64,000 bases of DNA from Acidimicrobiales bacterium (GCA_018401565.1 JAGYKS010000029.1:137001-201000), one strand, 5' to 3'; counted from the first letter of the stretch, positions 9,656 through 19,495 are shown. Notes: generated by a model from the letters alone, not told the origin. A program made the numbers and translations.

Positions 9656-10089
9656 CCCATCGCTCTCGCTGGTCACGACTGTTGGCCACGCCCGTGGTCA
9701 TCGCCGTGTTGGCCCTGGGGTGCAGTTCGAACGACGCCAGCCCTGAGGCGTTTTGCGCCAAGCTCGCTGAACTCGGCGATCTCAGCATCACCCTGGATGG
9801 GGATCCCGCAGTGCTCGAAGCCGCGTCGCAGGAATTGACCGAACTGGCCGATGTCGCCCCCGACGAGGTGAAGTCGTCGGTGCAGGTGCTGTCCAACGCG
9901 CTCGACACCATGGGACGTGCCGCTGCCGAGGCAGGCACCGACTCCGCTGGCAGCCTCGATGCCGCCCTCGGCGCCCTGGCGCCCGACATCGCCGTCATCG
10001 AGACGGCCAGCGACAATGTTGAGGCCTACGCCGAACAGAACTGCCAGATCTCGCTGCTCGACACCCCGACGACCGTCGAGCCGTCGTAA
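9652..10089 (+). CDS. Small predicted lipoprotein
   Basis: The 145-residue product starts with a basic n-region, a hydrophobic stretch and the lipobox ALGC, then SSNDASPEAFC. It should be lipid-anchored on the outer face of the membrane. The mature part is helical and acidic, with two Cys residues (AFCAKL near the start and EQNCQIS near the end) that could form a disulphide. The ATG at 9652 has GAGGAGA about nine bases upstream and overlaps the stop of the MauE-like gene. I do not recognise a named family. It resembles many small actinobacterial lipoproteins of unknown role. Confidence 0.75.
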   Translation: MTHRSRWSRLLATPVVIAVLALGCSSNDASPEAFCAKLAELGDLSITLDGDPAVLEAASQELTELADVAPDEVKSSVQVLSNALDTMGRAAAEAGTDSAGSLDAALGALAPDIAVIETASDNVEAYAEQNCQISLLDTPTTVEPS

Positions 10090-10175
10090 CCGCACACGAC
10101 CGGTTCCAGCCGCCGACCGTTCGGCAAACTTCCAGCGGCAACAGGTCGTGTTGCGGGCCGTGCGATGGTGTCAGG

Positions 10176-10778
10176 TCAGAGCATCTCGCCGCGGCGCACG
10201 ATCACCGAGTCGATGATGCCGTAGTCCTTGGCCTGTTCGGCGGTGAACCAGCGATCACGCTCGGAATCGGTTTCGACCTGTTCCACGCTCTGGCCGGTGT
10301 GGAAGGCGATCCGCTCGGCCATGAGCCGCTTGGTGTACTTCATCTGCTCGGCCTGGATGGCGATGTCCGAGGCCTGACCCTGGATGCCACCCAGGGGCTG
10401 ATGCATCATGACCCGGGCGTGCGGCAGGGCGAAGCGCTTGCCCTGGGCACCGGCACACAGCAGGAACTGACCCATGGAGGCGCCCAGACCCATGCAGATG
10501 GTGCCGACGTCGGGCTGGATGAACTGCATGGTGTCGTAGATGGCCATGCCGGCGGTCACCGACCCGCCAGGCGAGTTGATGTAGAGCCAGATGTCCTTGG
10601 CCGGGTCCTGGCCCTCGAGGTACAGCATCTGGGCGATGAGCTGGTTGGCGGTTTCGTCGGTGACCTCGCTGCCGAGCATCACGATGCGCTCCTTGAGCAG
10701 CATGCGCAGCATCTCACCCCCGGGATCCCCACCGGAACCCTGCGCTGTGATGTCCGAAGTGTGGGGAACGCTCGTCAT
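10176..10778 (-). CDS. clpP: ATP-dependent Clp protease proteolytic subunit
   Basis: ClpP forms the barrel-shaped serine protease that degrades proteins fed by ClpX or ClpC. The 200-residue sequence has the catalytic triad Ser101 (GLGASMGQF), His126 (VMMHQPLGG) and Asp171 (VETDSERD), and the INSPGGSV oxyanion region. It stands alone: no second clpP, tig or clpX lies beside it, although many actinobacteria carry tandem clpP1-clpP2. Other copies may lie elsewhere. It converges with the lipoprotein gene; the 86 bases between them include ACACGACC and a distant GGTCGTGT that could pair. Confidence 0.96.
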   Translation of the reverse strand: MTSVPHTSDITAQGSGGDPGGEMLRMLLKERIVMLGSEVTDETANQLIAQMLYLEGQDPAKDIWLYINSPGGSVTAGMAIYDTMQFIQPDVGTICMGLGASMGQFLLCAGAQGKRFALPHARVMMHQPLGGIQGQASDIAIQAEQMKYTKRLMAERIAFHTGQSVEQVETDSERDRWFTAEQAKDYGIIDSVIVRRGEML

Positions 10779-10883
10779 GGTCGACCTCCGCTGGTCTGGT
10801 CCGGTCAGGCTTGGGGACCTCCGCAGGCTACAGCCACCACGGCGGCACCCACACCACGCAGCGCTGGTACCTTTGGATTTCCT

Positions 10884-10968
10884 GCGAGCGTGGCGGAATG
10901 GCAGACGCGCCAGGTTTAGGTCCTGGTGTCCACTGGACGTGGGGGTTCGACTCCCCCCGCTCGCACCA
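10884..10968 (+). tRNA. tRNA-Leu (anticodon TAG)
   Basis: The acceptor stem GCGAGCG pairs with CGCTCGC, the anticodon stem CCAGG/CCTGG holds the loop TTTAGGT, and the T arm contains GGTTCGACTCC. A long variable arm (about 12 bases, TGTCCACTGGACGT) marks it as a class II tRNA, consistent with leucine. The 3' CCA is encoded (10966-10968). A TACCTT hexamer 11 bases upstream (10868-10873) could be a -10 element. Confidence 0.95.
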
Positions 10969-11042
10969 TTGCCCCCTCAACGACGCCTGCGACCGTCGGC
11001 CGCCGTGCCCGGTTGCGGCGGTCAGCCGCAGAAAAACGGCGA

Positions 11043-11843
11043 TCAGCCACCGAAGAAAATGACGGTCACCGCCACGCCGTTGACGACCATGTGGGCCACG
11101 ATGGAAGCAGCGATGCGGCCCTGCGACCACACCCGGAGCATGGCAAAGACCACGCCGTAGGTGGCCGTCACCAGTCCGACGAAGGCCCACGACGTGAGCC
11201 CGGACTGAATATGGATCGCACCGAACATCAGCGATGAAAACGCCACTCCGGCCACGATCCCCCACGACCTGCGGGCCGCCCCCAACACCAGGCCCCGAAA
11301 GAAGACCTCCTCGGCAATGGGGGTTCCGATCGCCACCATGACGAACAAACTGATGAACACCCAGATGCCCGTCGAATCTGTGGCCACCAGGTCGGCGTTG
11401 GTGGGTGCGTCGGCACCAAAGACCGCCGAGTAGCTGATGGCCAGCACCACCGAACTACCCAGTGCCATCGCTCCCCCGGCGAGCCCCAAAAGCGGGTCGG
11501 TCCAACGGATGGCCAGCCCGAAATCACGCGCCAGCGAGCCCGAGCCCTTGCTCCGGCTCACCCACCACGGCCATCCGATCAGCACGGCCCACGACAAAGG
11601 GGCCGACACCGCCAGCAACCACAGGTTGGCACCACCTGACGAATCACCCTCGAGCGATGTGTCTGAACCGACAGCAGCGAGCCCAATGACGATCACCAAC
11701 CCGGCAACCAGCTGCACCCCGAAGAACAGCAGAATGCCAATGGCGACGTCGCCCATTCCCCAGCGGGGAACAACCGGCCCTGCAGGCGGCGGTGACCACG
11801 GGGTTGGCCCTGGCGGGGCAGTCTCGGGGAAGGGCGCAACCAC
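11043..11843 (-). CDS. CPBP-family intramembrane metalloprotease (CAAX/abortive infection type)
   Basis: The protein is about 266 residues with some eight membrane helices. It has all three motifs of the CPBP (Abi) family: EEVFFRG (Glu-Glu and Arg), FGAIH and HMVVN, which form the intramembrane metal site. Bacterial members process prenylated or membrane-bound substrates or bacteriocins; the substrate here is unknown. The cytoplasmic N-terminus is Pro-rich. The GTG at 11843 is the favoured start but is not backed by a strong ribosome binding site, and a TTG at 11867 is an alternative. The gene is divergent from the pseudokinase gene about 100 bases away. Confidence 0.82.
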   Translation of the reverse strand: MVAPFPETAPPGPTPWSPPPAGPVVPRWGMGDVAIGILLFFGVQLVAGLVIVIGLAAVGSDTSLEGDSSGGANLWLLAVSAPLSWAVLIGWPWWVSRSKGSGSLARDFGLAIRWTDPLLGLAGGAMALGSSVVLAISYSAVFGADAPTNADLVATDSTGIWVFISLFVMVAIGTPIAEEVFFRGLVLGAARRSWGIVAGVAFSSLMFGAIHIQSGLTSWAFVGLVTATYGVVFAMLRVWSQGRIAASIVAHMVVNGVAVTVIFFGG

Positions 11844-11945
11844 ACCGAAAGGGTAGCGCCATGACAAACGCCCGCCCCGACCGACCCGAACCACGCACGG
11901 TGGCTGCCGAAAAGGCGCTGCGGCGAACGCCGGTACCTTCTCCAC

Positions 11946-12677
11946 GTGGATGCCGAACCGCGATTCCACACCACCCTGCGTCAGATCGATGGTGCTGTCG
12001 TGGTGGTCAAGATGGCCCGTGGCAGCGACGTGGGGCCGCTTCGCCACGAAGCCCGCGCCCTGACCGCCTTGAGCCATGTCGGCATCGTGCGGATCGTGGC
12101 TAGTGGAGGTGATGGCCAACGGTTCGGCCTGGCCACCGCCCACGCCGGCATCCAGTCCCTGGCCACGATCCCGCCGCGCCCACCAGCTGTCGCTGCCCAC
12201 ATCGCCGGTCAGGTGCTCGACGCCGTTGGACACGTCCACGCCCGGGGCGTTGTCCATCGTCGTATCGAACCGACCCATGTGGTCGTTGGTCCCGATGACC
12301 GTGTTGCGCTGTGCGGGTTTCGCTCGACCGGGCCGATCTCCACCGATGCCATGTTGCGCGACATCGCCGATGCAGCGTCGCTTGGCATCGCCCTGCTGGA
12401 CTCGGCGGCGCACAACATGCCGCGCCGCTCCCGACGCACGACCATGCGTTTGCTCGACACCTGCACGGCCCTGCTCGCAGATCACCGGCCCGGTGCCACC
12501 ACCATGGCCCGCCGCCTTGATGACGCTGTCACCCAGTTCGTGCTGGCGTCGGGTGGATCACCGCAGACGCAACGCCACCTCGTTGGCCAGCAACCGTCCG
12601 GCAACAGTCAGCACCAGGCCATCTCCGCCCGGGACCACCAGTCCGTCGAGTACCCCGGTCACGTCCTCGGGCCGTAG
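11946..12677 (+). CDS. Protein-kinase-fold pseudokinase
   Basis: The 243-residue protein follows the Ser/Thr kinase fold but lacks key catalytic residues. Lys22 (VVVVKMA) and Glu35 (HEARAL) of the N-lobe remain. The catalytic loop reads HRRIEPTHVVVG (residues 104-115), so the usual HRD Asp is Arg, the Lys is Glu and the metal-binding Asn is His. The DFG triplet is CGF (123-125). This makes phosphotransfer unlikely, so a scaffold or ligand-binding role is inferred. There is no membrane helix. The last 40 residues run antisense over the 3' end of hemW; the real C-terminus may be earlier if a frameshift is present. The neighbouring CPBP gene is divergent. Confidence 0.65.
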   Translation: MDAEPRFHTTLRQIDGAVVVVKMARGSDVGPLRHEARALTALSHVGIVRIVASGGDGQRFGLATAHAGIQSLATIPPRPPAVAAHIAGQVLDAVGHVHARGVVHRRIEPTHVVVGPDDRVALCGFRSTGPISTDAMLRDIADAASLGIALLDSAAHNMPRRSRRTTMRLLDTCTALLADHRPGATTMARRLDDAVTQFVLASGGSPQTQRHLVGQQPSGNSQHQAISARDHQSVEYPGHVLGP

Positions 12678-13688
12678 GGAGTCCACGGGCACGCCGGTGG
12701 CGGTGCGCACCGCCAACTGCAATCCCTCGATGCGACGGGCGTCGGGATCGAGCTCCTCGGACCCGGCCACCAGGTCGGTGCCGTTGTCGATGGCAGCGAT
12801 GTAGCGCTCGGGAGTACGCACGTTCCACCACCGTCGACCCTCCATGTGGGAGTGGGCCGAGCACCCAGCCCCGAGGTACTCACCCTGGGACCAGTACAGC
12901 TGGTTGTGCCGACAGTGGTGTCCCGGCCGGGCCCAGTTCGAGATCTCGTACCAGTCCATGCCGGCAGCCGTCATGGCCTCATCGGTGATGAGGTACTTGG
13001 TGGCCTGGTCGTCATCGTCGGGGTGGCGAAGGGGATCGGTGGCCAGTGGTGTTCCTGCCTCGACGGTGAGCGCGTAGGCAGACACGTGCGGCGGTTCAAG
13101 AGCCAGCACCATGTCGAGTGTTCGCCGCCAGTCGTCCACCGACTCTGCTGCCGCTCCGTAGATCAGATCCAGGTTGAAGGACCTGAACCCGGCCCGACGG
13201 GCAGCACCGACCGCCACCGGCACCGACGGCGGGTCGTGGCGCCGGCCCAGTGACTCCAGCACGTGGGGTGCCATCGACTGCACGCCGAACGACACCCGGT
13301 TGACTCCAGCGGCCAGGTACCGGTCGAACAACTCGTCGGATGCATCTTCGGGGTTGACCTCAACCGTCACCTCGGCATCAGCCGACAGCTGGAGACGGCC
13401 CAGAAGCGACGCCATGTCGGCGCCGGTGAGCAACGACGGGGTCCCGCCGCCGACGAACACCGACGTGGCCGGCACCGGCAGCGACGCCACCACGGTGTCC
13501 AGCTCACGCCCCAGCGCGTCCACGTACCGGCCGGTCAGCGCGCCACGGTCATCCCACGCTGCAAACGAGCAGTAGTCGCATCGGTGACCACAGAACGGGA
13601 CGTGAATGTAGATCCCGAAGTCGCTCGCTGACGCCACACGGTCGACAGGCGAATCGGAGGTCACCGGTGCGAACCCTATCGGCACCAC
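12558..13688 (-). CDS. hemW: Radical SAM heme chaperone HemW (coproporphyrinogen III oxidase-like)
   Basis: HemW is a radical SAM protein of the HemN family that binds heme and an iron-sulphur cluster and is thought to deliver heme to membrane enzymes. The 376-residue protein has the cluster motif CGHRCDYC (Cys33, Cys37, Cys40), FVGGGTPSLL, EVNPED and NRVSFGVQS. The lack of the extra N-terminal Cys of true HemN fits HemW. It lies directly downstream of the bldD homologue on the same strand, 38 bases away, so the two may be co-transcribed. In many actinobacteria hemW lies between lepA and hrcA; here it is displaced. Confidence 0.92.
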   Translation of the reverse strand: MVPIGFAPVTSDSPVDRVASASDFGIYIHVPFCGHRCDYCSFAAWDDRGALTGRYVDALGRELDTVVASLPVPATSVFVGGGTPSLLTGADMASLLGRLQLSADAEVTVEVNPEDASDELFDRYLAAGVNRVSFGVQSMAPHVLESLGRRHDPPSVPVAVGAARRAGFRSFNLDLIYGAAAESVDDWRRTLDMVLALEPPHVSAYALTVEAGTPLATDPLRHPDDDDQATKYLITDEAMTAAGMDWYEISNWARPGHHCRHNQLYWSQGEYLGAGCSAHSHMEGRRWWNVRTPERYIAAIDNGTDLVAGSEELDPDARRIEGLQLAVRTATGVPVDSLRPEDVTGVLDGLVVPGGDGLVLTVAGRLLANEVALRLR

Positions 13689-13725
13689 CGTCGGGCCAGA
13701 TCAGCTCGATCGGGCCAACCCACAC

Positions 13726-14271
13726 TCACCCTGCGATGAGCAGGCCCAGTTCGCGCAGCCGTTGGCGAATCTTGGTTTCGCGCACGCCAAAGATCGCCGC
13801 CAGCACGATCTGGTCGTCGTGACGCACGGTCATGATCCGGCCGTTGAAGTCCTGGCGGCTGGTCTGCAAAAGGCCCAGTTGGCGCCGCAACATGTCACCC
13901 TCGGGACCTCCGAGCCGGGCCACCCGTGTGAGATCGAGTCGCAGCGGCGACCGCAGGTCCACCGCTGGGGTCTCGTCGTCAGTTGAGCGACCACCGGGGA
14001 GCATCTGGTCGAGCGGTACTTCGTAGTGGTCGGCCAGCCTCATCAGTCGGGTGACAGCGATGGTGCGCTCGCCCCGCTCGTAGGCACCGAGCACGGAGGC
14101 CTTGAACTCCTCCTCGGATCGCATCTCCACTGCCGTCAGCGAGTAGCCCTTTTGCTGCCGGATCTGGCGCAGCCGTGACCCCAGCCTGCGGGCGTAGGCA
14201 CTGGTGGCGCTGGACACGGCAATGTCGAGATCATCGTCGTGCGGGTGTTCGGTCGTGCGGCTCATTGACAT
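13726..14271 (-). CDS. bldD: BldD-like transcriptional regulator with c-di-GMP-binding signature
   Basis: The protein is a homologue of Streptomyces BldD, the regulator that dimerises on cyclic di-GMP. The N-terminal half (ARRLGSRLRQIRQQKGYSLTAVE, then LGAYERGERTIAVTRLMRLADHYEVPLDQMLPG) is the XRE-type helix-turn-helix domain. The C-terminal half contains RQDFNGRIMTVRHDD, which keeps the RxD-x8-RxDD c-di-GMP signature (Arg142, Asp144, Arg153, Asp155, Asp156, counting from the first ATG at 14280). Four closely spaced ATGs occur; GAGGG just before 14280 gives best spacing to the ATG at 14271. It heads a short minus-strand unit with hemW. Confidence 0.87.
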   Translation of the reverse strand: MSMSRTTEHPHDDDLDIAVSSATSAYARRLGSRLRQIRQQKGYSLTAVEMRSEEEFKASVLGAYERGERTIAVTRLMRLADHYEVPLDQMLPGGRSTDDETPAVDLRSPLRLDLTRVARLGGPEGDMLRRQLGLLQTSRQDFNGRIMTVRHDDQIVLAAIFGVRETKIRQRLRELGLLIAG

Positions 14272-14280
14272 ATGCATCAT

Positions 14281-14533
14281 CCCTCATCATTTCCGTTGAT
14301 TTCCGAATGATCAGGTGAGGTCGCCAACCAAACCTGCCGCCCATCGGGCTGATGGGCAATGAAACCGCTTCGTACCAGTCCCCACCATGGGTGTGTCGGC
14401 GGTCACATGCAGTGTAGGAGCTTGTTGCTGGAGGTGCCAGAGAAATCACCGTGCGTGTTGGCCCCAGGCGATTCCCTCGCAACGATGCCGGTGGCCGAGG
14501 GCACGCCACGGCTCCGATGTCACCGACACATCG
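14281..14533. other. Intergenic region between rsmE end and bldD start
   Basis: About 250 bases without a supported gene. It must hold the promoter of the bldD-hemW unit. I see the near-palindromic stretch TCACATGCAGTGTA near 14405-14418, which is only loosely like a BldD half-site pair, and no clear -10/-35 pair or hairpin with a T tract. Confidence 0.4.
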
Positions 14534-15242
14534 CTAGTGGCCGGGTACGGCCCACCCGTCGCGTTGGGCGCACAGCAACGCACCCACCGTGATGGCTGCG
14601 GTCTCAATCCGCAGGATCGAGCGACCCAGCCCGACGGTGTGGGTGACGCCTTCGAGCTCGTCGTCGGTCCATCCCCCCTCTGGCCCGACAAGCACCGTCG
14701 GCACAGCCAGATCGACAGACCCACCGCCTGGCTCGGCAAAGGCCACCGGGCCGTCGACCAGCGCTGCCACGGCCCCGGGGGCCACGGGGCCGCACAACTC
14801 CGGCATCCAGACCTGCCGGCTCTGCATCGCCGACTCCCGCATCACCCGTGCCATGCGATCATGACGCCGGGGGATGTCGGCGCCATCCCATCGGACGACC
14901 GACCGGCGCAGCGTGCAACAACACAATCCGGTCGACACCGAGTTCGGTGAGCTTTTGCACCACGAGTTCGGTGCGTGAGCCCTTGGCCATGGATACCGCC
15001 ACGGTCACCAACGGACCCGGACGCAGGACCTCGTGCACCTCACCCAGATCGTCGGGACGCTCGCCAAGTCGTGCAGTTCTCCAGTGGCCATGGCCGTCGG
15101 ACACACACATCGGGTCGCCGAGCCGGACCCGCAGCACACGGGTGAGATGGTGCAGGTCGTTGGCATCAAGCCGGGGGGCGTCGAGGTCACCGACAAACGC
15201 CAGCGGCCCGGAGCGCAGCTCCGGGTCAACCGCCGTGGTCAT
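14534..15242 (-). CDS. rsmE: 16S rRNA m3U1498 methyltransferase (frame broken by a one-base insertion)
   Basis: RsmE methylates N3 of U1498 in 16S rRNA, using SAM. Two frames join near 14902-14908, where GCGCCGG seems to hold one base too many; removing it gives LLHAARSVVRW, the conserved RsmE segment, and a 235-residue protein. The N-terminal PUA-like domain has HHLTRVLRVRLGD, and the SPOUT-fold C-terminus has VLVGPEGGWTDDE and LGRSILRIETA, which bind SAM in a knot. The start ATG at 15242 overlaps the dnaJ stop by four bases. The dnaJ-rsmE order is common in bacteria. Confidence 0.93.
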
Positions 15243-16352
15243 CGCAGAGCGGCCCGCAGCCGGGACATGAGCCCGGCTCGTGGTTCAGCCACAGCCTCGC
15301 CCCGGATGTCAGCCAGTTGCCTCAGGAGCACTTCCTCATCGTCGCCCAGCGAGGTGGGGACCTCCACAACGACTTCCACCACCAGGTCACCGCGCCCGCG
15401 ACCATCCACATGGGGAACCCCACGACGACGCATCACGGTGCGCCATCGGCTCGGCGTTCCAGCGGCGATGGTGATGACCTCGTCCCCATCGAGCGTCTCA
15501 AGGCCAACGTCGGCACCAAGGGCAGCCTGGGTCATGGCGATGGGGAGCTCACACACCAGGTCGTAACCGACACGTTCGAAGCGGTCGTGCGGCTCGACGG
15601 CGACATGAACGTACAGATCGCCGGTTCCCCCGCCACGAGGTCCGGCGGCGCCACGCCCGGGCAACCGCAGCGTCTGGCCGTCGTCGATCCCGGCCGGGAT
15701 GTCCACGGTGTAGGTCCGGTCGAGGATTCGGCGGCCGTCACCGCGACAGGTCGAGCAGGGCGTCTCGATGGTCCGTCCGGTACCACCGCAGCGCCCACAG
15801 GCCCCACTGGTGACCATCTGCCCGAGCATGGACTGGCGCACCCTGCGCACCTGACCCGATCCCCCGCAGTCGCCACAGGTCATCGGCGACGTGCCGGCTG
15901 CAGCTCCGGTGGCGCTCACAGTCGTCACAGGGCTCAGCGGTGCGCACGGTCACCGGAGCCTGGGTCCCGAACACCGCGTGCTCGAACTCCACCCGGACGG
16001 TGGCCTCCAGATCGGCGCCACGAGGCGGTCCCGACGGTCGGGCCTGCCCGCCACCGAAGCCCTGGCCAAACAGCATGGAGAACACGTCGTTCATGCCACC
16101 GTCAAACGGGCTTCCCCCACTGGCGCCCGGATCGTCGGTGCCGTAGGTGTCGTAGGTCTGACGCCGTTGCGGGTCAGACAACACCTCGTAGGCCCGGGCC
16201 AGTTCCTTGAACCGGGCTTCAGCGGTGGGGTCGTCCGGGTTGGCGTCAGGGTGCAGTTCACGGGCCCTGCGCCGGTAGGCGCGCTTGATCTCCTCGGCGG
16301 TGGCCTGAGGCGACACCCCCAGCACCTGGTAGTGATCCGAACGTCCGTCCAT
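15239..16352 (-). CDS. dnaJ: Chaperone protein DnaJ (frame changed near 15916)
   Basis: DnaJ stimulates DnaK ATPase and hands over unfolded clients. The J domain (residues 1-66) has the HPD triplet (34-36), followed by a Gly/Phe-rich linker (MNDVFSMLFGQGFGGG). The zinc-binding domain needs two frames: CDDC is in the upstream frame, while CGDC, CGRC and CSTC are in the downstream one. Dropping one base near 15916-15918 restores four CxxC repeats and a 370-residue type I DnaJ. The C-terminal substrate domains are complete. It follows hrcA directly and overlaps rsmE, as in a heat-shock unit. Confidence 0.94.
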
Positions 16353-16361
16353 GTTCGTTGC

Positions 16362-17360
16362 CTAGCCCTCGGTCAGTGACTGGCCCAGCCGGCGGCTGAC
16401 CACAGCCACCGTGGCGATGGCCTGCGGATAGTTCATTCGGGTGGGACCCAACACCCCGATGGTCCCGGCGGGCTCACCATTGACCTCGTAGGGCGCCACC
16501 ACCACGGCGCACTCAGCCAACGTCTCGATACCGGTTTCGGTGCCAATGGCCACGTTGAGCCCTCGATCGATCACGTCACGCAACAGTGTCACCACCACGT
16601 ACTGCTGCTCGAGCACGCGAAGCACCTCACTGACCTGGGTGACGGCGTCGAAGGCAGCGGCGACGCGCGACGCCCCGCCCACGTACACCTCGCCTCCCTC
16701 GGTGTGACCGGCCAACAGTCCGAGCAGCGCCGTGCGCGCCACCTCGGCGCCAGCCACCCCATCGAAGCGCGTCGGCGTCGACGAGGTCGTAGGTGTTGCC
16801 GTGCAGCACCCGGGCCAGCTGGGCCGAGGCGTCGGCGAGTTCGGCCTCGGTCACCTCACGGTCCAGATCCAGCGACAGCTTGTCGACCACGCCGTTGGAC
16901 AGCACCACCACCATGAGCACCAACCGTGGCGTCAGGCCCACGAGTTGGCACGCTGCGCACCAGGGCGGCCTCGTGGGGAGGACCGGTCACCACCGACGCA
17001 TACTGGGTCAGGTCGGCCAGCAGGCGCGAGGTGTCTGACAGCATCTCCTCGAGTTCGCCGTGCGCCTGGGTGAAGAAGCTCTTGATCTGGGCGACGTCCG
17101 GGGTGGCCAGCTTGGCCGGTGTGGCCACGATGATCCACGAAGTAGCGGTAGCCCTTTTCGGTGGGGATGCGCCCCGCCGAGGTGTGGGGCTGCACCAGAT
17201 AGCCCTCGGTCTCGAGCGTTGCCATGTCGTTGCGGACCGTCGCCGACGACACCGTGATTCCGGGCGCGACGGCCACGTGGCCCGAACCCACCGGTTGGGC
17301 GGTTCGGATGTACTCCTCCACGATCGCCCGAAGGACGTTCGCCTTGCGTTCGTCAAGCAT
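16362..17360 (-). CDS. hrcA: Heat-inducible transcription repressor HrcA (frame broken three times)
   Basis: HrcA represses dnaK/groE-type heat-shock operons by binding the CIRCE inverted repeat. The N-terminal winged helix ([48 protein letters not shown]) is typical. The protein runs through three further frames, changing near 17130, 16947 and 16768. Each change is explained by one extra base (for example GTGCCAACTC for GTGCAACTC at 16947). The corrected protein is about 331 residues, near the family's 340. I found no CIRCE element upstream within the window. The gene order hrcA-dnaJ is conserved. Confidence 0.92.
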
Positions 17361-17530
17361 GTTGGATGGTCACGTTGTGGATCGCCGTTCCCTTGTGTCG
17401 CAACCGGCACGCTGCGCTGACCGGAGCACCCGAAGTGTACCGGAGCCCTCCCGGAGCAACGTGACGGGGCCCGCTTGCGCTCACCGACGTGAGCGAGACC
17501 GTCGGGCGGCCCGGTCAGCGTCCACCGGGT

Positions 17531-19315
17531 TCAGTCCCCGAGTTGCAGAGCGGACACGAATGCCTCCTGGGGGACCTCGACGCGTCCGATGTTCTTCATC
17601 CGCTTCTTGCCCTCCTTCTGCTTTTCGAGGAGTTTGCGCTTGCGCGTGATGTCGCCGCCGTAGCACTTGGCCAACACGTCCTTGCGCTTGGCCTTCACCG
17701 TCTCGCGGGCGATGATGCGGCCCCCGATTGCCGCCTGGATCGGAACGTCGTACATCTGTCGGGGGATGAGTTCCCGCAGTTTCTCGGTCATCCGTCGGCC
17801 GTAGTCGTAGGCCTTGTCACGATGGACCACCGAGCTGAAGGCATCCACCGTCACCGCATTGAGCAGCACATCCACCTTCACGAGGTCGGCAGGCGCGTAG
17901 CCCGCTGGTTCGTAGTCCAGGCTGGCGTACCCCTGGCTGCGGCTCTTGAGCTGGTCGAAGAAGTCCGTCACCACCTCAGCCAACGGAAGCCGGTAGACCA
18001 GCTCCAGCCGTTCGGGCGACAGGTACTCCATGCGCACCATCTCGCCACGCCGGGACTGGCACAGATCCATGATGGTTCCGGTGTAGGTCGACGGAGTGAG
18101 GATGGTTGAGGTCAGGTACGGCTCTTCGAGATGGTCGATCTCGACCGCCGGTGGGAGATCCGACGGGTTGTCCACCACCTCGACAACTCCGGCGGTGGTC
18201 GTGACGCGGTACTCCACCGACGGGGCCGTGGCGATGAGACTCAGGTTGAACTCCCGTTCGAGGCGTTCCCGCACGATCTCCATGTGCAGCAGGCCCAGGA
18301 ACCCGCACCGGAACCCGAAACCAAGCGCTCCGGACGTCTCGGGCTCAAAGGTGAACGACGAGTCGTTGAGACGCAGCTTCTCGAGCGATTCCCTGAGCAG
18401 CGGGTAGTCGTCGCCATCAATCGGGTAGATGCCGCAAAACACCATCGGCTTGGGCTCCCGATAGCCCGACAGCGGTTCTCCCCGACGACCGTGGTCGGTC
18501 ACCGTCTCGCCGGCCCGGGCCTCCCCCACGTCCTTGATCCCGGCGATCAGGTAGCCAACCTCGCCTGGACCCAGGGCGTCCACCGGAGTCAACACGGGGT
18601 TGCGCACCCCGATCTCGTCCGCGTCGTGGGTGACCGACGCCTGCAGGAATCGCAGGCGGGCACCGCTGTGCAGTTCGCCATTGATGACCCGCACCGACGA
18701 CACCACACCGCGGTACTGGTCAAAGTGGGAATCGAAGATCAGCGCCTGCAACGGGGCAGCACGCTCACCCACCGGGGGCGGGATGCGATCGATGATGGCG
18801 TCGAGCAACTCGGGCACGCCTTCACCGGTCTTTGCGCTGATGCGCAGGATCTCGGTGGCGGGAATGCCCAGGACCTGTTCGATCTCGGCTGCGCAGCGGT
18901 CAGGGTCTGCGGCCGGCAGGTCGATCTTGTTCATCACCGCCACGATCTCGAGATTGTTTTCCAGAGCCAGGTAGCAGTTGGCAAGGGTCTGGGCCTCGAT
19001 GCCCTGGGCGGCATCAACCAGCAGCACCGCTCCCTCACATGCAGCCAGTGATCGGGACACCTCGTAACCGAAGTCCACGTGGCCGGGCGTGTCGATCAGG
19101 TTCAGGACGTGGCCGTTCCAGTCCAGGCGCACGCTCTGGAGCTTGATGGTGATGCCCCGCTCACGCTCGAGATCCATGGAATCCAGGTACTGCGCCCGCA
19201 TGTCACGCGCCGACACAGCACCGCACAGTTCCAGCATGCGATCGGCGAGCGTGCTCTTGCCGTGGTCGATATGGGCGATGATGCAGAGGTCGCGCAGGCG
19301 ATCAAGTGGGGTCAC
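17531..19315 (-). CDS. lepA: Elongation factor 4 (LepA)
   Basis: LepA/EF4 is a ribosomal GTPase that assists translation under stress and 30S assembly. The intact 594-residue protein has G1 AHIDHGKST near residues 15-23, the DTPGHVDF G3 and [11 protein letters not shown]4 elements, domains II-III, and the LepA-specific C-terminal domain with [23 protein letters not shown]-like sequence and a basic tail ([23 protein letters not shown]). It starts at GTG 19315. It is divergent from rpsT, as in many actinobacteria. Confidence 0.97.
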   Translation of the reverse strand: MTPLDRLRDLCIIAHIDHGKSTLADRMLELCGAVSARDMRAQYLDSMDLERERGITIKLQSVRLDWNGHVLNLIDTPGHVDFGYEVSRSLAACEGAVLLVDAAQGIEAQTLANCYLALENNLEIVAVMNKIDLPAADPDRCAAEIEQVLGIPATEILRISAKTGEGVPELLDAIIDRIPPPVGERAAPLQALIFDSHFDQYRGVVSSVRVINGELHSGARLRFLQASVTHDADEIGVRNPVLTPVDALGPGEVGYLIAGIKDVGEARAGETVTDHGRRGEPLSGYREPKPMVFCGIYPIDGDDYPLLRESLEKLRLNDSSFTFEPETSGALGFGFRCGFLGLLHMEIVRERLEREFNLSLIATAPSVEYRVTTTAGVVEVVDNPSDLPPAVEIDHLEEPYLTSTILTPSTYTGTIMDLCQSRRGEMVRMEYLSPERLELVYRLPLAEVVTDFFDQLKSRSQGYASLDYEPAGYAPADLVKVDVLLNAVTVDAFSSVVHRDKAYDYGRRMTEKLRELIPRQMYDVPIQAAIGGRIIARETVKAKRKDVLAKCYGGDITRKRKLLEKQKEGKKRMKNIGRVEVPQEAFVSALQLGD

Positions 19316-19465
19316 GGTGGTCCTGCCCGGCTAGGCAATGCGGGCGCAGGTCATGAGCGTAGCCATCGTCGGGTGCGGCACCCGCAACGGGCGCCGCCGA
19401 TGCCGCTCCCCGGGCGACAACCCTGAGGCACCCCCGGGTCACCCCCGGGGCACCCCACCGGGAAA

Positions 19466-19495
19466 TGGTGATCCACCCCAATGCGTGGCTACAAT
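19466..19495 (+). promoter_or_regulatory. Possible rpsT promoter
   Basis: TACAAT at 19490-19495 is a good -10 hexamer. A weak TGGTGA at 19466-19471 lies 18 bases further upstream. It is about 110 bases before the rpsT start and points towards it. This is a match by eye only. Confidence 0.3.
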
